Below are positions 11,301 through 24,200 of a DNA stretch of 64,000 nt, in pieces. The notes beneath the pieces are model-generated. The model did not search any database and was not told the origin of the DNA. It was given only the letters and a program-made list of their open reading frames with translations. The position numbers were made by a program, and so were the translations under genes. The stretch comes from Lycocorax pyrrhopterus obiensis (lineage: Eukaryota; Chordata; Aves; Passeriformes; Paradisaeidae): the NCBI GenBank assembly GCA_014706295.1, contig JACSVZ010000011.1:11128163-11192162 (forward strand), written 5' to 3'. Every line of letters begins with the position of its first letter. Position 1 is the first letter of the stretch.

Positions 11301-13580
11301 AACACCACCAGCACTACAGTGACCAGGAGGGAACAGAGCACCATGACAGTAAATTCAAGAAGATCCAATACTGTAATTTTGCATTTTCAGGACACAGCAT
11401 TCAACATGCAAACATGTTTTGAGAAAAGTAAAATAGAACAGTCTATTTCACACATTTAGGTACAGCAGTAATCATCATCTCCCAGTCATTTGGAAGGGAA
11501 ATTGAGGTTTCATTTTTTCAAAGAGCTCTAATTCCTACTAACTTCTGAGAATTGTGGTCTCAGGTACAGTTCTCCACCCATCGGTACCTCACAAAAGAGG
11601 ATAAACTTTCCTTTTTAAACATTTGGATGCTTATCAGTTCAAGAAAAACAAGTAACTACTGACTTGGAAGCAGACTATGACTTTACCTGTCAATAATTCA
11701 CTTTATCAGACCTCAAGTATAGAATATACATTTTACAGAATTCAAAAATATGCATTTCCTAAAATGACCATAATGGTATCTTTATGATAGTCCAGCACAG
11801 ATTGTGTTACCTATTTTGTCAGGACTCCAAACTTTCAGTGAGGTTTTTTGGGTTTTTTTTAGAAAACCTTTTTTAAAGCCCCCATCCAGTCACAGAAATA
11901 AGGGTATAAAAGAGCTTTATGATATTTTCACTTGTTCTCCCTTAAATAATATTTCTATGATCCAATTCCACCTGCTTAATGGATTTACAGCTCTTTATGG
12001 CCAACATGGTAAAAAAAGCTTCTTCATACAAACTTCTTCATTTAATCGGTGTGAGTGAATGGCCTGGTTAGGGACACTGCTGTAAGGGGTGGGCAAATTG
12101 TCAGCCAAAGGTCTTGTCTGCTAATTCTGTTCCCCAATTCCCTATATTCCTTCCCATCCAGTACTGGTTAACCCAGATCTCTCTTGCAAGCTTCTAATTA
12201 TTATAGATTAATTATTATCATAAGACTATCATTCTATAGGCTTCTAATTCTTATTAGACATTTTTTTTCCCACTAGTTCCTGCACACCTTAGGTAGAATA
12301 TGAGTTTGGGTATGCCAGAGCAGTGGAAGAAGCTCTGAGATATGTTGTCCTAGTGACAGCAGCGCAGTTTATTGCTCCTCGAAAAAGGAGTGGGATGACA
12401 AGCTGCATTTAATCAACTTTCAAAGAAAGCCAAAAATCAAATTTCTTTAAGATTAATATCAAATGCTTGGATCCTTTCCTCCTAGGGTAAGACAGTGTCC
12501 AGTGGAGAAAATCTCCCAGAGAAAACCAGAAAATTTGGAGGCAAAATCAGATGATGATATTTAAACGTATTCTGTCAATTTAGTGCTTAAGCAAGGAGTG
12601 GATTGGGTCCGTAGAGGGTTTGTGTGCAGGTCAGAGAGGGGCTCCTGCCAGACTCCTTCAGAGGAGCCTGTTCCTTCACTGGCCTTTGCAGGAAACAGCA
12701 CAGAGAAGTCCTGCTGAGACAGAAATCCATCAGTGCGTGCCCAGCCCCAGCAAAAGCCCAGCTCTCCACCAGCTGCATTCAACACTCAAATGCAGAACCT
12801 AAAGCTGTCTGGGTGGTTTTAATTTATCCTCTCAGTGTTAGCGCATAATGCATATTTAATGGAGGGCAGCGCTGCAGGGGCAGAGGAAAGTGGTGCCACC
12901 AGGCTTTCCTAGAACTCTCCCTTTTTCCTAGAACTCCTCCAGCTCCAGGGTAAGGGCACTAAAGGCTGTGCATGGTATTACCAGAAAAATCACAAAATGC
13001 TATTTGAACTTTCACATTTTGATGCCACGCAAAACTGGGTCACCAAAGTCCTTCTTGCATTCAGAGAGCAAAATTTATAGTGACAGAGAGAGAGGTTTAA
13101 GGAGATGTGGACATTTCAATACTGCACACACATGTACAAAGGGAAGCACAAAAAAAAAAATCCCTTGGGAAAGTGTTGAGAGAAGGAAAGGTGAAAAGCA
13201 GTTAACATGAAATCAAACTGGTAATTGCAGGAAAATCACTGGATGATTTTAGGGAGGCTCCATTTTCACACATTTATAGCTGTGTCAGTGCACCTGTCCC
13301 GCATGACATCTAACACTGCACTGCCCCCTCAGCATCCCTCTCACAGCTGGTTATCACCTGGGGGCAATAGCCCATCCTTTAGACTGCAGGTATTTCCACA
13401 GTGCCTTGCTCCCCTCAAATAAAGATTAACCTTTTCCACATGTGACCAATTCTACAGACTGTCCAGCTCTCGTGGCCAAACATTTTTGCTTAAGACCCTT
13501 GATGATAGGCTTTCTGCAACTCTCCATCAGCCCAAACATGTCCTAGATTTGGCCAACATTAAAAATTAAGATCATGTAAC
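8301..13580. other. Non-coding unique sequence with A-runs
   Basis: No gene is recognised. Contents include a small GC-rich patch near 8895-8915, an AAT/AAC-type low-complexity run at 10762-10806, a 15-A run at 10938-10952, and an imperfect direct repeat of 'gcttctaatt' at 12190-12199 and 12239-12248. The 163-codon minus-strand frame at 10697-11188 is an artefact: its leucine run comes from the AAT/AAC repeat. Two GT..AG-like words near 10992 and 11016 look like splice sites, but I see no supporting exon. Confidence 0.65.
10762..10806. repeat. AAT/AAC/AAAG low-complexity run
   Basis: Imperfect trinucleotide repeat of AAT and AAC units grading into A-rich sequence. Read on the minus strand it yields an artificial polyleucine stretch. 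Confidence 0.8.
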
Positions 13581-13586
13581 TTGAAG

Positions 13587-13588
13587 TA

Positions 13589-13631
<43 letters not shown>

Positions 13632-13664
13632 GTATATATATATATGTATATATATATATGTATG
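13587..13664. repeat. Compound (TG)n/(TA)n microsatellite
   Basis: A short TG run is followed by (TA)n interrupted at intervals by TG, giving a secondary periodicity of TA blocks. It is probably polymorphic. Several short frames encoding alternating Y and I residues start in it and are artefacts. Confidence 0.95.
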
Positions 13665-16600
13665 GCACACCGAGTATTGCTGCTCATTCAACCCTTATCA
13701 TTTGGATACACTCCACAGTATTTTTATTGCAATTGGGAAAACTCACTGTCACGCAGTGCATAAAGACCTCAAGGCATTTTGTTTGTAGGTTTCTTCGGTT
13801 TTTTGGTTTCTTTGTTTGCTTAATTATGAGTGGCTTCTAAACATTCTTTACTCAAACTTTCTGTAAGTGCTCAAGTTGGGACAGTTTGATCACCTGGCTG
13901 TTTGCAGGCAGTGGACAACAAGGCACAAACAAGGCAGACACAAGCCAGTTATATTTTCTTGAATAGTTGCAACCAAATGACCCAACTGATCATTTATCTC
14001 TAATCACCCTAACACTACCCCTCCCTAATTTTATTTATGCAGTTTATTACTTCATTCTGGTTTTCTGAAGCTTTGCAGTAAAAATGAAGCAAACATAACT
14101 TTATATTAAAACAATATATTCAGTGGTTATTTGGCCATTTCCTTTGGCAATATCACACATATTCCATCTAAGAGCTACAAGAAAGGGGATGGCACTTCTT
14201 GTTTGGAAATGAAGAGCCATGTTGCACATTTAAAAAAATTTGTAATGAAACCTTCATTACAGAGACATACATCTCACCATCCATCATCTCCAAACGTGCA
14301 GGCTTGGAAATGAAAACCTGCCTGTGTTTAATTTGATGGGCCGAGCGTGCAGCGTTCCCATCCTGCCGGGGGGAGGGGAGCGGCATTTATTTATTCACAT
14401 CTGAAAATAGACAGGTAAATTTTGGAGCATCATCTGACCTCAAAATCCTGCAACCACTTATTGGAAAACAACCCCAAATCACGCGTCCTCGTTTCCCGTC
14501 GCACCAAGAGCTCCATTGTTTGCTCCCATTCGTGGCAGGGGCTTTGCCCTGCGCTCCCCTCCCAAGCTGTGCAGCATCTGCTAAGGGGGTTATTTCCTTT
14601 TTTATTTATTTATTTCCCCAATTTTGTTTCTAATCTCTGTTTCTTTGTGGTTTCCTGGAGTCATCCTGACAAAGCCACATATTCTGTTCCTGTCCTTTAT
14701 AGCACTGGAGGGCACTGCAGAACACATGAAATTTGTTTCTAATTTTACATCTGCCAAAAAACATTCCTGGGTTACAAATACATGCCAGCAAAACTGGTAG
14801 GGCCTATCCCACTAACACCACAAGACAAATAAGCCAAAAGGAAACAAAAAATATTAAAATACAGCACAAATATTTTTGCACTTCTTTCAGCTTGTCAAGC
14901 CTTTTTCCCCACCTTCTCCCACATTTCACCCAAGTTAAGTGTTTTGGTATTACATATTTATCTGTTTATATTTAGAAAAAATAACTACAATACAAGAAGA
15001 TGAGAAGCAACCATTCAGTTTTTCCTCCTCTGCAAGTCCCATACATAAGGAGATGGCTAGAAACACCTTCAGCCAGAGGCATGTGGAGGATGGCTCCCTC
15101 CCCCAACACGTGACTGAAACACTGAATATTTCAAGCAACTGGCCAGAATCCTGGTGCTCCAAAACCAGTCTAAACTCAAGAACTGATCACAGCTGCATTG
15201 CTGCCATTTTCTTCTCATCATCACCATTTTCAAAATAATATTTTAGCTAAATCATCCTCAACTTTGTAATCATGGCAGGACAAGTCCTGAGGTAGCCTCT
15301 AAGGAAGGAAGAGCAGCATCCCAGCACAGATGAAGCTTCCAGGGCAGCAAGGCCCTTTGGCAGGGCCCGTCAGGGATGGGCAGCACCGCAGCCGCTGCCC
15401 CGCTGATTTCTGCCGCAGGCTGGACGGTCAGGCTCGGTGTCTCGCTGTGCTCTGAGTCTGACGCACTGCAGTTTCACCTACACGTGAGCAGCAGCTCCCA
15501 GTCTGGCTCAGACTTGATGACTGCAAATGTCAACAGACCAAGGAACACAACTCCAGGTTTATTTTCATTAGCAGCAGCACAGTGTCATGGTATTTCGATG
15601 ATCTGCAAGCGCTAATTAAAGACCTTGCCGTAAGGAACCTGAAAGAACATTTCAGAGCTGGATCCAGCTCTGCAGCCTGGGTCTATCAGATTAAATGTAA
15701 CCACACAGATATCCCAGCACACCCTACAAACCACAGAGCAGACTCTTGCATTGCCACACTTGCAGAATTTTTCACTAGACAGAAAGATTCAGCTCCTGCC
15801 GGAGAACACCAGCCCTGCTCTGGCGATGCTCACAGGCACTGGCTGTGCAGTGGTGCTTTAGGGAGTCAGGGCAGCACCCAGAGGGGTGTTTCCTCCAACA
15901 GTGAGAACATGTCAGATGATTACGGATGAGAGACTCAGCAGTTCTCTCCACCTAATCAACAAAACTCATATCACAAAGTTAGACGCAGTTCCTTCCACTA
16001 AAACACACTGGGCAAAACTTAGCCTGAACTACAGAAAATTCATCAACTTGTACGCTATTCTCATTTAAAACTTCCACCATTCCCACAAAATTTCCCTGGA
16101 CAACACTATTTGTGATCCAACATCTCCATTTAGGACCAGGCCTGAAGAGTGTGCTGCTTTGCAGATTGCATTACAGAAATTTTAAAGGGCTGAACTGAAA
16201 AACCCAGTTTTTCCAGTTGTGTTTGGCCCTTCATGTTCTAACTTCCCCAGTGATCAGTCTTGGTGAGAAATTTCAGCCCTGCAGGCTTGCTAGAGACTAA
16301 TCTGACTGTGTCCACACAGGCACAGCCTATCTGCACTGTACTAACGTCTGCTCCAATATGGATTATGGACTAATAAGCTGAATGGTTCTGCAAATCTTCC
16401 TGGCCTTTACTTTTTAGCTGCTATAAGAGTCATATTTCCTGAAAGGAGAAACATATGGGTTGTATCTATCCAGCACAAGATGATCACAGAGTCTGCTGCT
16501 GAAATGTACTTGGAGAAAAATAAAACCATCTATAGAAGAACTGTGAGAAGATTTGATTTTTGTACGGGGTGGGCGGGGGGGGGGGTTCTCCTGTCTGGAG

Positions 16601-17069
16601 TGAAAAATATTAAAAGGGAAAAAATTGAAAAGAGTTTGTGTTCGAATAAGATGACCCTACACATTCACTATTTTTGGTTTTATATCCCTTTTAAAACATT
16701 TTCATTGAACTTGTAAGATTCAGAAGTGAAAATGTTATTTCAAAATTCTTTGTTTGGAAAAGGCTTCAGACTTTCAGGGAAAGGAAATTTTTTGCTTGAA
16801 ACAGTTCAATACATTTCACTAAAAGCATTTCTCTTTTCCTTCAGCCACCACTGCATTTTCAGTTATTTCACACAGTGTTTACTATAAATACTAGTGGAAA
16901 AAAACCCCAAAAAACCCACAACCAAGTCTAGCTCTAGTCTTCCAAAGACAATTTTTAAAAATATGCAGATAACAAGACTTAATTTTTAATAGTAACTACC
17001 CACTATATTCAAAGGTTCACTGGCTTAAACTGTTTATCCTAACTTTGATATAAATATATGCCCTTCTGC
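13665..17069. other. Non-coding unique sequence
   Basis: No gene is recognised. Contents include a GC-richer patch at 14340-14390, T-rich tracts near 14600, and the G-run at 16566-16585. Open frames up to 115 codons occur and have no domain or splice support. Confidence 0.65.
16566..16585 (+). other. G-run with quadruplex-forming pattern
   Basis: The sequence is GGGG-T-GGG-C followed by 11 consecutive Gs. At least four runs of three Gs separated by single bases can be drawn, which satisfies the usual G-quadruplex pattern on the plus strand. The 11-G homopolymer could also reflect a sequencing or assembly length error. Confidence 0.7.
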
Positions 17070-17074
17070 TAACT

Positions 17075-17195
17075 ATTCATCTCAATTTCTTATCTGTAAC
17101 ACAGGGATAATAACACTGGCTATACTTGCCTCAGTGGAGGGGATTAGTTGGTATCTACATGGATCCTGCCCGTATAAAGCACAGTCATTATTGCC
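17075..17195 (+). repeat. MIR-type core-SINE remnant
   Basis: The order of words follows the mammalian/amniote MIR core closely: 'ctcaatttcttatctgtaa', then 'gggataataacactggc', 'cttgcctcagtggagggga' and 'tataaagcacagt'. These correspond to the familiar MIR 'ctcagtttcctcatctgtaa...gggataataa...cctcacagggttgt...ataaagcgcttagcacagt'. The tRNA-derived head is not recognisable to the left. MIR/core-SINEs are old in amniotes and strongly decayed in birds, so survival of this much core is notable. Confidence 0.6.
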
Positions 17196-17739
17196 TGAAT
17201 GTCGGTATCTGCTCCGCTAGCCCTGAAAACTATCATGTGCCTTCTGGCCTCAACATTTAAAAACGCCTTCAATATTTAAAATATGTCAATTTTTGCTACA
17301 TCAGAAAGGAAATCTGCAGACAGCTGGGAAGTTTGCAGAGCGGCCACGCAGAAGGAGGCAGCATCCTAAGGACACCACCACAGACTACGAGACCAGGTAC
17401 ACAAGTTGATTTGTGTCTCAAGTGATCAGTGCCGGACCACCAGCACACAAAGCAGACTGGTCACCATATTTCAGTGGCATTTGTCACAATGTCCAGTCCT
17501 GTCTGTTCAGAAAAATATAAGTAAAATAACCCGAAACAAACAAGTCACACATTGCCTCCCATACTTGTCTACTCATCCTACTTCTGCCATTGCTTCCCTA
17601 ACAATTTTCTTACAAATGATATCTATATTTTTAATAACATGTAAGTTATCACAGTATGTACTCTTACATTTGCAGCTGGAGTTCCATCCTGAATTCTGGA
17701 TGCCCAGCTTTTTATCAGTTTATTGCAGGAGTGAGATGT

Positions 17740-18480
17740 GAAATACATGTATTTTTTATTGACAAACATGATTTGTAAGATGAGTCAAATTAACAATCGA
17801 TTACACACTAATGGGCTCTAATCAATACATTAATTTAACTAAAAGGAGGGGAACAGGAGGAAAGATGGAAGAGTAATTTAAAATAGCAGGACTGTTCTGC
17901 TGGTTTAAAAAAAACCCGAGCGTATAAAATAAAACTGAGCCGCCCTTTGTGGAAGAATGCAATATCCTCTCTCTCGTTCTCTCACCTTGTTTCTCTGTAT
18001 GATGTGGCGTGTGTTTATTAAAGAATAAAAGAGCAATTATTACATTTCCAGCAGATTGCAGGGCTGAGCCAGCAGTACAGCAGTGTCAGCCTGCTCTCTA
18101 GTGTTGCTGGAGGTGTGCGGCATCCGGCCACGCTCCCAGCTGCACCCGCTTAGAACACAGCCCAAACCCCGGGGAGTTTCCTTGCTACCTTCTGGGTGGT
18201 AAGGAAATCTCAATTATGCACACAAGGGATGTGGTTAGGGGGAAAAAAAAGGAGAAAGAATGTTTAAATTGTATACGTAAACTGTTTTGTTTAACAAGCT
18301 GGAGTAAATCAGCACATTTGTAGGCCATATTTATCTGATCCACTCAATAATAATCTCTCTCAATGAACACTATTGATGTGGCATTTATGCCATTGCAGAA
18401 CATAACCAATCCCTTAAATTCAAATAAAGCATTAGTGAAAAAATAAGAATTTTTGCTTCTGGGCAAGTCACTAGTGCACA
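17740..18480. promoter_or_regulatory. Candidate conserved non-coding block
   Basis: AT-rich, non-repetitive sequence with many TAAT-type cores (for example TTAATTTAACT near 17831-17841 and TTAAATTCAAATAAAG at 18415-18430). It is interrupted by a short CpG-bearing patch at about 18115-18160. No frame of interest is open through it. The call is by texture only. The 18300-18440 segment is the part I would align first. Confidence 0.3.
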
Positions 18481-19204
18481 AATTTCTTCCATGTTGCTCT
18501 CAGGAACTGAGGTGGGAGAATATGCCAGGAACGGAAGTGAAGGCAGAATTCCTCCTGCTCTCTCTGCCTTACAAATTCAGTCCTCATTTGCAGCCCCTTA
18601 CCATTAATAGAGGTGTCATGGTCTAAAAACAAACCAACCAAATTCCCTCACAAAGGGATCAAGAGAGGAAACCAGTCCTTTCAGCAGCAGTTTCCTAACG
18701 GGAGGTACGACCCTGCAGGCTGATGCTAACGGAGCCTCACACGGACCCTGGCGAGATTCTGAGGCTAGAGCAGGGGCACAGGCACACAGGCAGCTCCATC
18801 AGCCAGGGCTGCTTTGGATGACAGAGTTCAAGGCTGTGTGTTCAGCCCTTCTTAGCTCGTGTAACACAGGGCCTTTGTGCTCTCAAGCCTTGTTACACAT
18901 ACGGAGAATGAAAAGGGAGATGATCACAATTCACGCCAAGTAATTCCAAGAAAATCCAAACACAAGTAATGGAGCTGTTAGAGCAGCATGCAAAGGTGCC
19001 ATCTCCTACAGAAACTTAGAGGGAAAAGACAGCCTGTTACACACTGTGCTTTGGTAGAGAAAGCACTTTCAATGCACAACTAATCTCTGAAAAAGATACG
19101 GGGTGCAGTTACACAATGTAAATCGGGAGAAATGCAAGTGAAGCTACTCCTGTTTACTAACACTAAAACCCCATGTCCAAGACTTCAGCACAATCTCAGT
19201 AATA

Positions 19205-19246
19205 CACAGTATTCACAGTATTATATCTATAATAATACACAGTATT
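19205..19246. repeat. Three copies of CACAGTATT
   Basis: Copies lie at 19205-19213, 19214-19222 (directly adjacent) and 19238-19246. It is a small local duplication with no known meaning. Confidence 0.8.
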
Positions 19247-20870
19247 GTCCACAGGCTTGCAGATTAGGAAACAAGACTGGATCAGAAGAGCCCTTCAGTC
19301 TCTTTGAAATTTATTTCACTGATTACTCTGAAATGTCTTCTTTTGAATACAGTCAATAGCAGCCTTTAAAAAAAGTATCATCATGCCGCTAGAAAAAGCA
19401 TTTTGTCAGCTGAGGCAAAGACGTGGGTCTGGGTTTCAGGCCAGCAAAGCCCACTGAGTGAGCAGGGAGCTCATCTCCTGCCTCGGATGCCCTCCAATGG
19501 GAAACTCCTTTCATCAGCAGTCTGGGAGATCCAGGCACCCTCAGCAGTTTACCAACAATAATGAGAATTAGAGTCCCTGGGCCGCAGGTGGGGGACCAAA
19601 ACAGAGAGTATGCCCATCCAGAACACCCATAACCCATGGTGCTTCTGTGAGCAGCATTTCTCAGACCCTTCTTAAATATAAAGTTTCTGGCCAGTTGATT
19701 ACCAGTGCAGAGATGCTCAAGCAGCAGTCTCCTCTTGGAGAATGGAACTACCAAGTACATTCCAGCTGGTATTACAGAGGAAACAGCTACAACTACATGG
19801 GTTTCATTAGATGTAATCAAATATTCAGCTAATATCCAGTGTATACCTAAAATCAACTCAGTCTTAGGAAGCTTTCCGTGATATATGCACAGCTGTTGAA
19901 AATGGATGACTTCTTTCATTAATATTTGCTTCAGAAAATATCTAATTCACTTTGGTGGTGTTTATGTGCTTTCTACAACTACAGCAATAAATCAGAGTGC
20001 TGGGAAGAACATTTCACAGAAAAGGCAAATCTTAGGCAGGTATTAAACAACACTCATTCAGAATGAACCCTGAACTTGTGAAATGAAAATTTGAAGATTT
20101 TATGAAAAAATCTACTAATCTAGATGATGAGAACAATATGATGTTAGAACTACAGATATTGAAAATACTAGTTTTGATTAAGTGCAGCCACAAACTATAC
20201 ACAGCCAGTTTGCTAGCCAGAATAACCTAAAATAAATTTGCTCTGAGGTAACAACTGCCCCAGTATACACATATACCATTTTTATTAATCTCATCAACTG
20301 TTTGTTGACAATGGGTGATCAAATACACAAATTAAAATTATCTGGTGGTTTAGCTTAAATTAATTTCTCTTGTTAGTAAGTTTAAGTTATTATAAAGGGT
20401 GCTGAAACCCACACAGACTTAAAACCATGAAGGCAAAACATTCTCTGCTGCCATCATGTTTGCAGTAGCTCAGCCTCTGGCTGTGCTGGGTAATACCCTG
20501 CCTCACTCCAGCTCTGCTCACTGGGCACATTTTACATACTTTTCATAACTAAAAATACGAGTTTTATAAGCAGAAGCCTCTTGTTTTGACTGTTTTACTG
20601 CTAGACCTTTGGAGTGTTATTTTGATTTCTCTGGCACTGGAAAAACCTTATTGATGTCAGTGAACTCTAAACCTGTAGTTCTGAGTATTTTCAAAATAAT
20701 CTCCCTGCGTGGAAAGTGAGACCAGGCTAGGATCAAGCAGAACACTGAAGCATAAACCTAATGTGTTTATTGAAACCATCTCCAATTAGCAGGAAAAAAC
20801 ATTTACAATCTGCTGTTTGAAAACAATTTACCATGTAAATTAAAGAGAATTAACTCCTTCTCGAATACAA

Positions 20871-20933
20871 TTTTTTTTTTTTTGCTAATGTACACTTAGA
20901 CTTATAGTAAATGTATTAAGCTTTTTTTTTTTT
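20871..20933. repeat. Two T homopolymer runs
   Basis: Runs of 13 T (20871-20883) and 12 T (20922-20933). No retroposon body is identifiable next to them. Confidence 0.9.
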
Positions 20934-21207
20934 AATTTACCAAGGCAGGTCTTCACAACAGCTCAGCCCTAACAGGCAGTTCAAACTCCAGCAGCAGCCA
21001 TGGTTTTAAGAAAGCCCCACACACAGGGCCTGAAACCCCCCGGGTTTGTTTCCAGGTAGGGAAGGCCAAAACCAGACTTATGTGTATATACTACTTTGAT
21101 GGCAGTACTGGGAAGTTAAATAACCAAGAGCAATTGCTGCCTACACGTCATAGCTGGGTACCTGGGATATGCTGATTATTTTTCTCAAATAAATTAGCAC
21201 TGTGCAG

Positions 21208-21240
21208 CTTTTATCATTAATTCACTTTTATCATTAATTC
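21208..21240. repeat. 17-bp tandem duplication
   Basis: Two copies of 'cttttatcattaattc(a)' begin at 21208 and 21225. The copies are identical over the 16 bases that both contain. Confidence 0.9.
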
Positions 21241-24200
21241 CTACTAGCCTGTGTCTTCTGACTTGTATACTCTGACCAGCTCTGTGCCCTACAAGCCTTG
21301 TCTCAAGCCTGCTCAGCCTCTACAGTCTCGCGAGTATCTTTGCTTGCTGTTTATAATGAAGATTTCTCCAGTTTTATTTATTAAGCAGACCAGGGCTAAG
21401 CTTTGGGCCAGCAGCAAAGGAGGAGTCCAGACCTCAGAGGAGTAACAGAGCCCATGAAGGAGGCTTGAGCTGAAGCAGAGCAGCTGCTTTATTCTGCAGC
21501 TCCCTCTACTTGCTGCAGCCCATCATGGCAGTGTGACAATCTGCCTCTGTAACCTCCCAATCACTCTTTCACAGGTCAGATCGTAAGATCAATATAAACA
21601 AGAAAAAAAGAGACATGTACTCATGTAAGAAAAGCCAGGAAGTTCAAAGTTATAGCTGACAGTCTGGATTTAACTCTGACTGATCTGGGAAACAAAAGTA
21701 GAGCAGTGACATGAATGAAGGATGAAGTGTCAGGCTGTAAAGTACTTGGTTTTTCTCAATTTAAGTCAAGCCCTTACAATGACTACCCCCAAAGTTCTCG
21801 TATTACACAGAAAACAAATAAAAGGGAAGAAACAGTGATTTCTAAATGTTTACTCAGGAGAGAGGCCCACAGCTCTCAAATCAGTATCTTGGTAATTTAG
21901 GCATTTAAAAAAATGAGTGCATTGCATTCTGTACAGGAGGCATTTCTCTGAGTGCACGACAATCCCCAAACTTGTGTTGCTTCCAGGGACAGATCAGCGC
22001 TTCCCCTCCAGTTCTGCATTACTTGCCTGCAAGTACAGCAATAGCAAATAACAACAGCACACAGTGCATTTCACAAGTATTACCCAACAGTTAGTAATAG
22101 CTGTCAAAAAAGGACCAAAACCCACACTGTACAAGCACTATGGCAGAGAAAGGCTGGCTCTTTAAGCACCTAAATTAGCAGCAGTGACAAATGGTCTCAG
22201 CGGGCGCACACAGCTCTCCCTGCTCCTGCCAGCAGAAAACACTTCCCTTACTGTTGCTCTGAGAAGGGACAGCCGATCAGTAGTTTAGGATTGAATTACT
22301 GCACTGGGATCAGGCAGAAAGCCTGGCTGAGATCCCCGAGTTTAGAGTCAGATCCCTTATTAATTGCCTGCACAAGAGCAGCAGCTCTGCACACACGGTA
22401 GCACAGCAGCCTCCCAGCACAGCTCTGGCTCACTGTGCTCTCTGCAGCAATGCCATCAGAGGTCAGGGGTCTCACTGTTTCCAACTCACTGTGTTCAGGT
22501 AGCCATCCCACCCAAAACCACATCCTCAAACTTTCTGAAAAGGCACAGATCCCTACAGATGAATGTGTTATTTCATTTTCCAAGAAGTAGCTTCTGGGCA
22601 TTTAAAAAATATTAGGATCATATATTCATTACTTAGCAAATAAACTCCTTTACTATATTGATGGGAAGAGATAAAAATGATACAAGTTTTTATTGCAGCT
22701 GCCTCCATTTCACATGGTTAAAGCAATCTCCTGAAAGAAACCATTGAGTTTCATAATTCAATGAATATTTATATTGTTTTAAAGAAAAAGAAAACTTGAG
22801 AGCCTTGTTTTGCAAGATTAAGCAACAAATGTCTTATATTTCAAATGAATTGCTAAGACTTAATCCTGCAATTCTTTTCTAATCCAGGCAGTCCTAAGGA
22901 CTACCATGAGATCAAGGACTCCTGACAGGAGTGAGTTTGCAGGGTCAGGGCTTTCATCTGTGTAGAATGCATGCAGGCAGTCACCAGGTGAACTCATTTC
23001 ACTGAATTTCTAATCCACTTGAGTATCGTGGGTTTGAAAGTTCAGATAAAAATAAAATCTAAGAAAAAAAAATAATCAAACCTTATTGAATTTCCTTTCC
23101 ACTTAGACAATGAAATAGCAATGGAGAAGATGAAAAATGTGTTCAGTGAGCATGTGATGAAATATGTAATAGGACCCAGAAATGGAGGTGCTGCTCTGGA
23201 GAATGAAAAAGTACAAACTGACCCTCTTCTACACGTCCCCCTTAACCAGAACATGTGTCTCCATGTCCAGTCACACACATACCTGGGAAATGCCTTTGAC
23301 CTACACGGAACTGTCAGCAGGGTCCTTCCCTGCCATCTCACCTGCCATGGTACCAATCTTTATTCTCTACTACAGGGCTCTGTTGCAGCAGCCCTTCCAG
23401 AAAAGGAGCAATGAAGGACAGAGCTGCTCTGCCCTACAGCTGGGATCCCCTCACAGGCATCAGGGTTCAAGGAAGGTGAAAGTAAAGGAAGAACCTAAGT
23501 AGCTGTACCTATTTCTACCTCAGTTTCTACAACTAACAGCAATCATCCAGCATTGATTAGAGGCCCTGGCCAGAGCCAGGCTCAAGAGCCCTCCAAGGAG
23601 GACCAGAGCACCTCATAAGAAACTGGGAGCACCTTCATTTATGCACTAACCCCCTATGGAAACAGGCACAAGATCACCTCTAGCATCAGTCATTGAGGTC
23701 CCCTCAGACAGCAGCTTAACAAGAGGCTCTGCCACACCAGCCCTGAAAGGGGCTGTCCTCATTTTCCCCCGCCCAGTGGTCCCAGGTGTCTTTATCCCCA
23801 CCACGATGACAGAAGCACAAAGGAACACAAGCACCTCTAAGAATGGACTTGTGCAGAAATAAAGATTTGTAACAGGTCTGCAAAGACTTACCTGGGGCAG
23901 GGGAAGGCAGGAACAGCACGCAGGGGCACTTGGGGATGGCTGATGGGGACGGGCCCTTGCAGATCTGAGTTGCCCCTGCTCCAGGAGTGGAAGTTTATTG
24001 CAACTCATCGGGATATTTCTTTTGTCCACTTCAAATGAAACTTGTTGCACAGCTACAATATTTTATTTTAAACCAAACGTTTTTATATTCTTATCAGTTC
24101 AGCTACTTGTTCTTCAACTGAAATAAAAGGTATGTAGTAGTCAAATATGACAAAGATGCTTTTACAGGTTTTAATAATTTTTAGAAAACTTGATTATTTG

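Noticed and set aside
13581..13840. Frames rich in alternating Y and I
   Set aside because: Translation of the TA/TG microsatellite.
18607..18700. 'tgtcatggtctaaaa' resembling the start of a songbird LTR
   Set aside because: Only the first few bases look similar. There is no matching 3' end, no primer-binding site and no second LTR.
19389..19919. Minus-strand open frame of 176 codons
   Set aside because: No domain, signal or repeat pattern. It is within the length expected by chance in 64 kb over six frames, and no splice or promoter context is visible.
23840..23892. Perfect donor-type word CAG|GTAAGT on the minus strand at about 23889
   Set aside because: A single consensus donor is expected by chance at this scale, and no matching acceptor or conserved exon is evident upstream.
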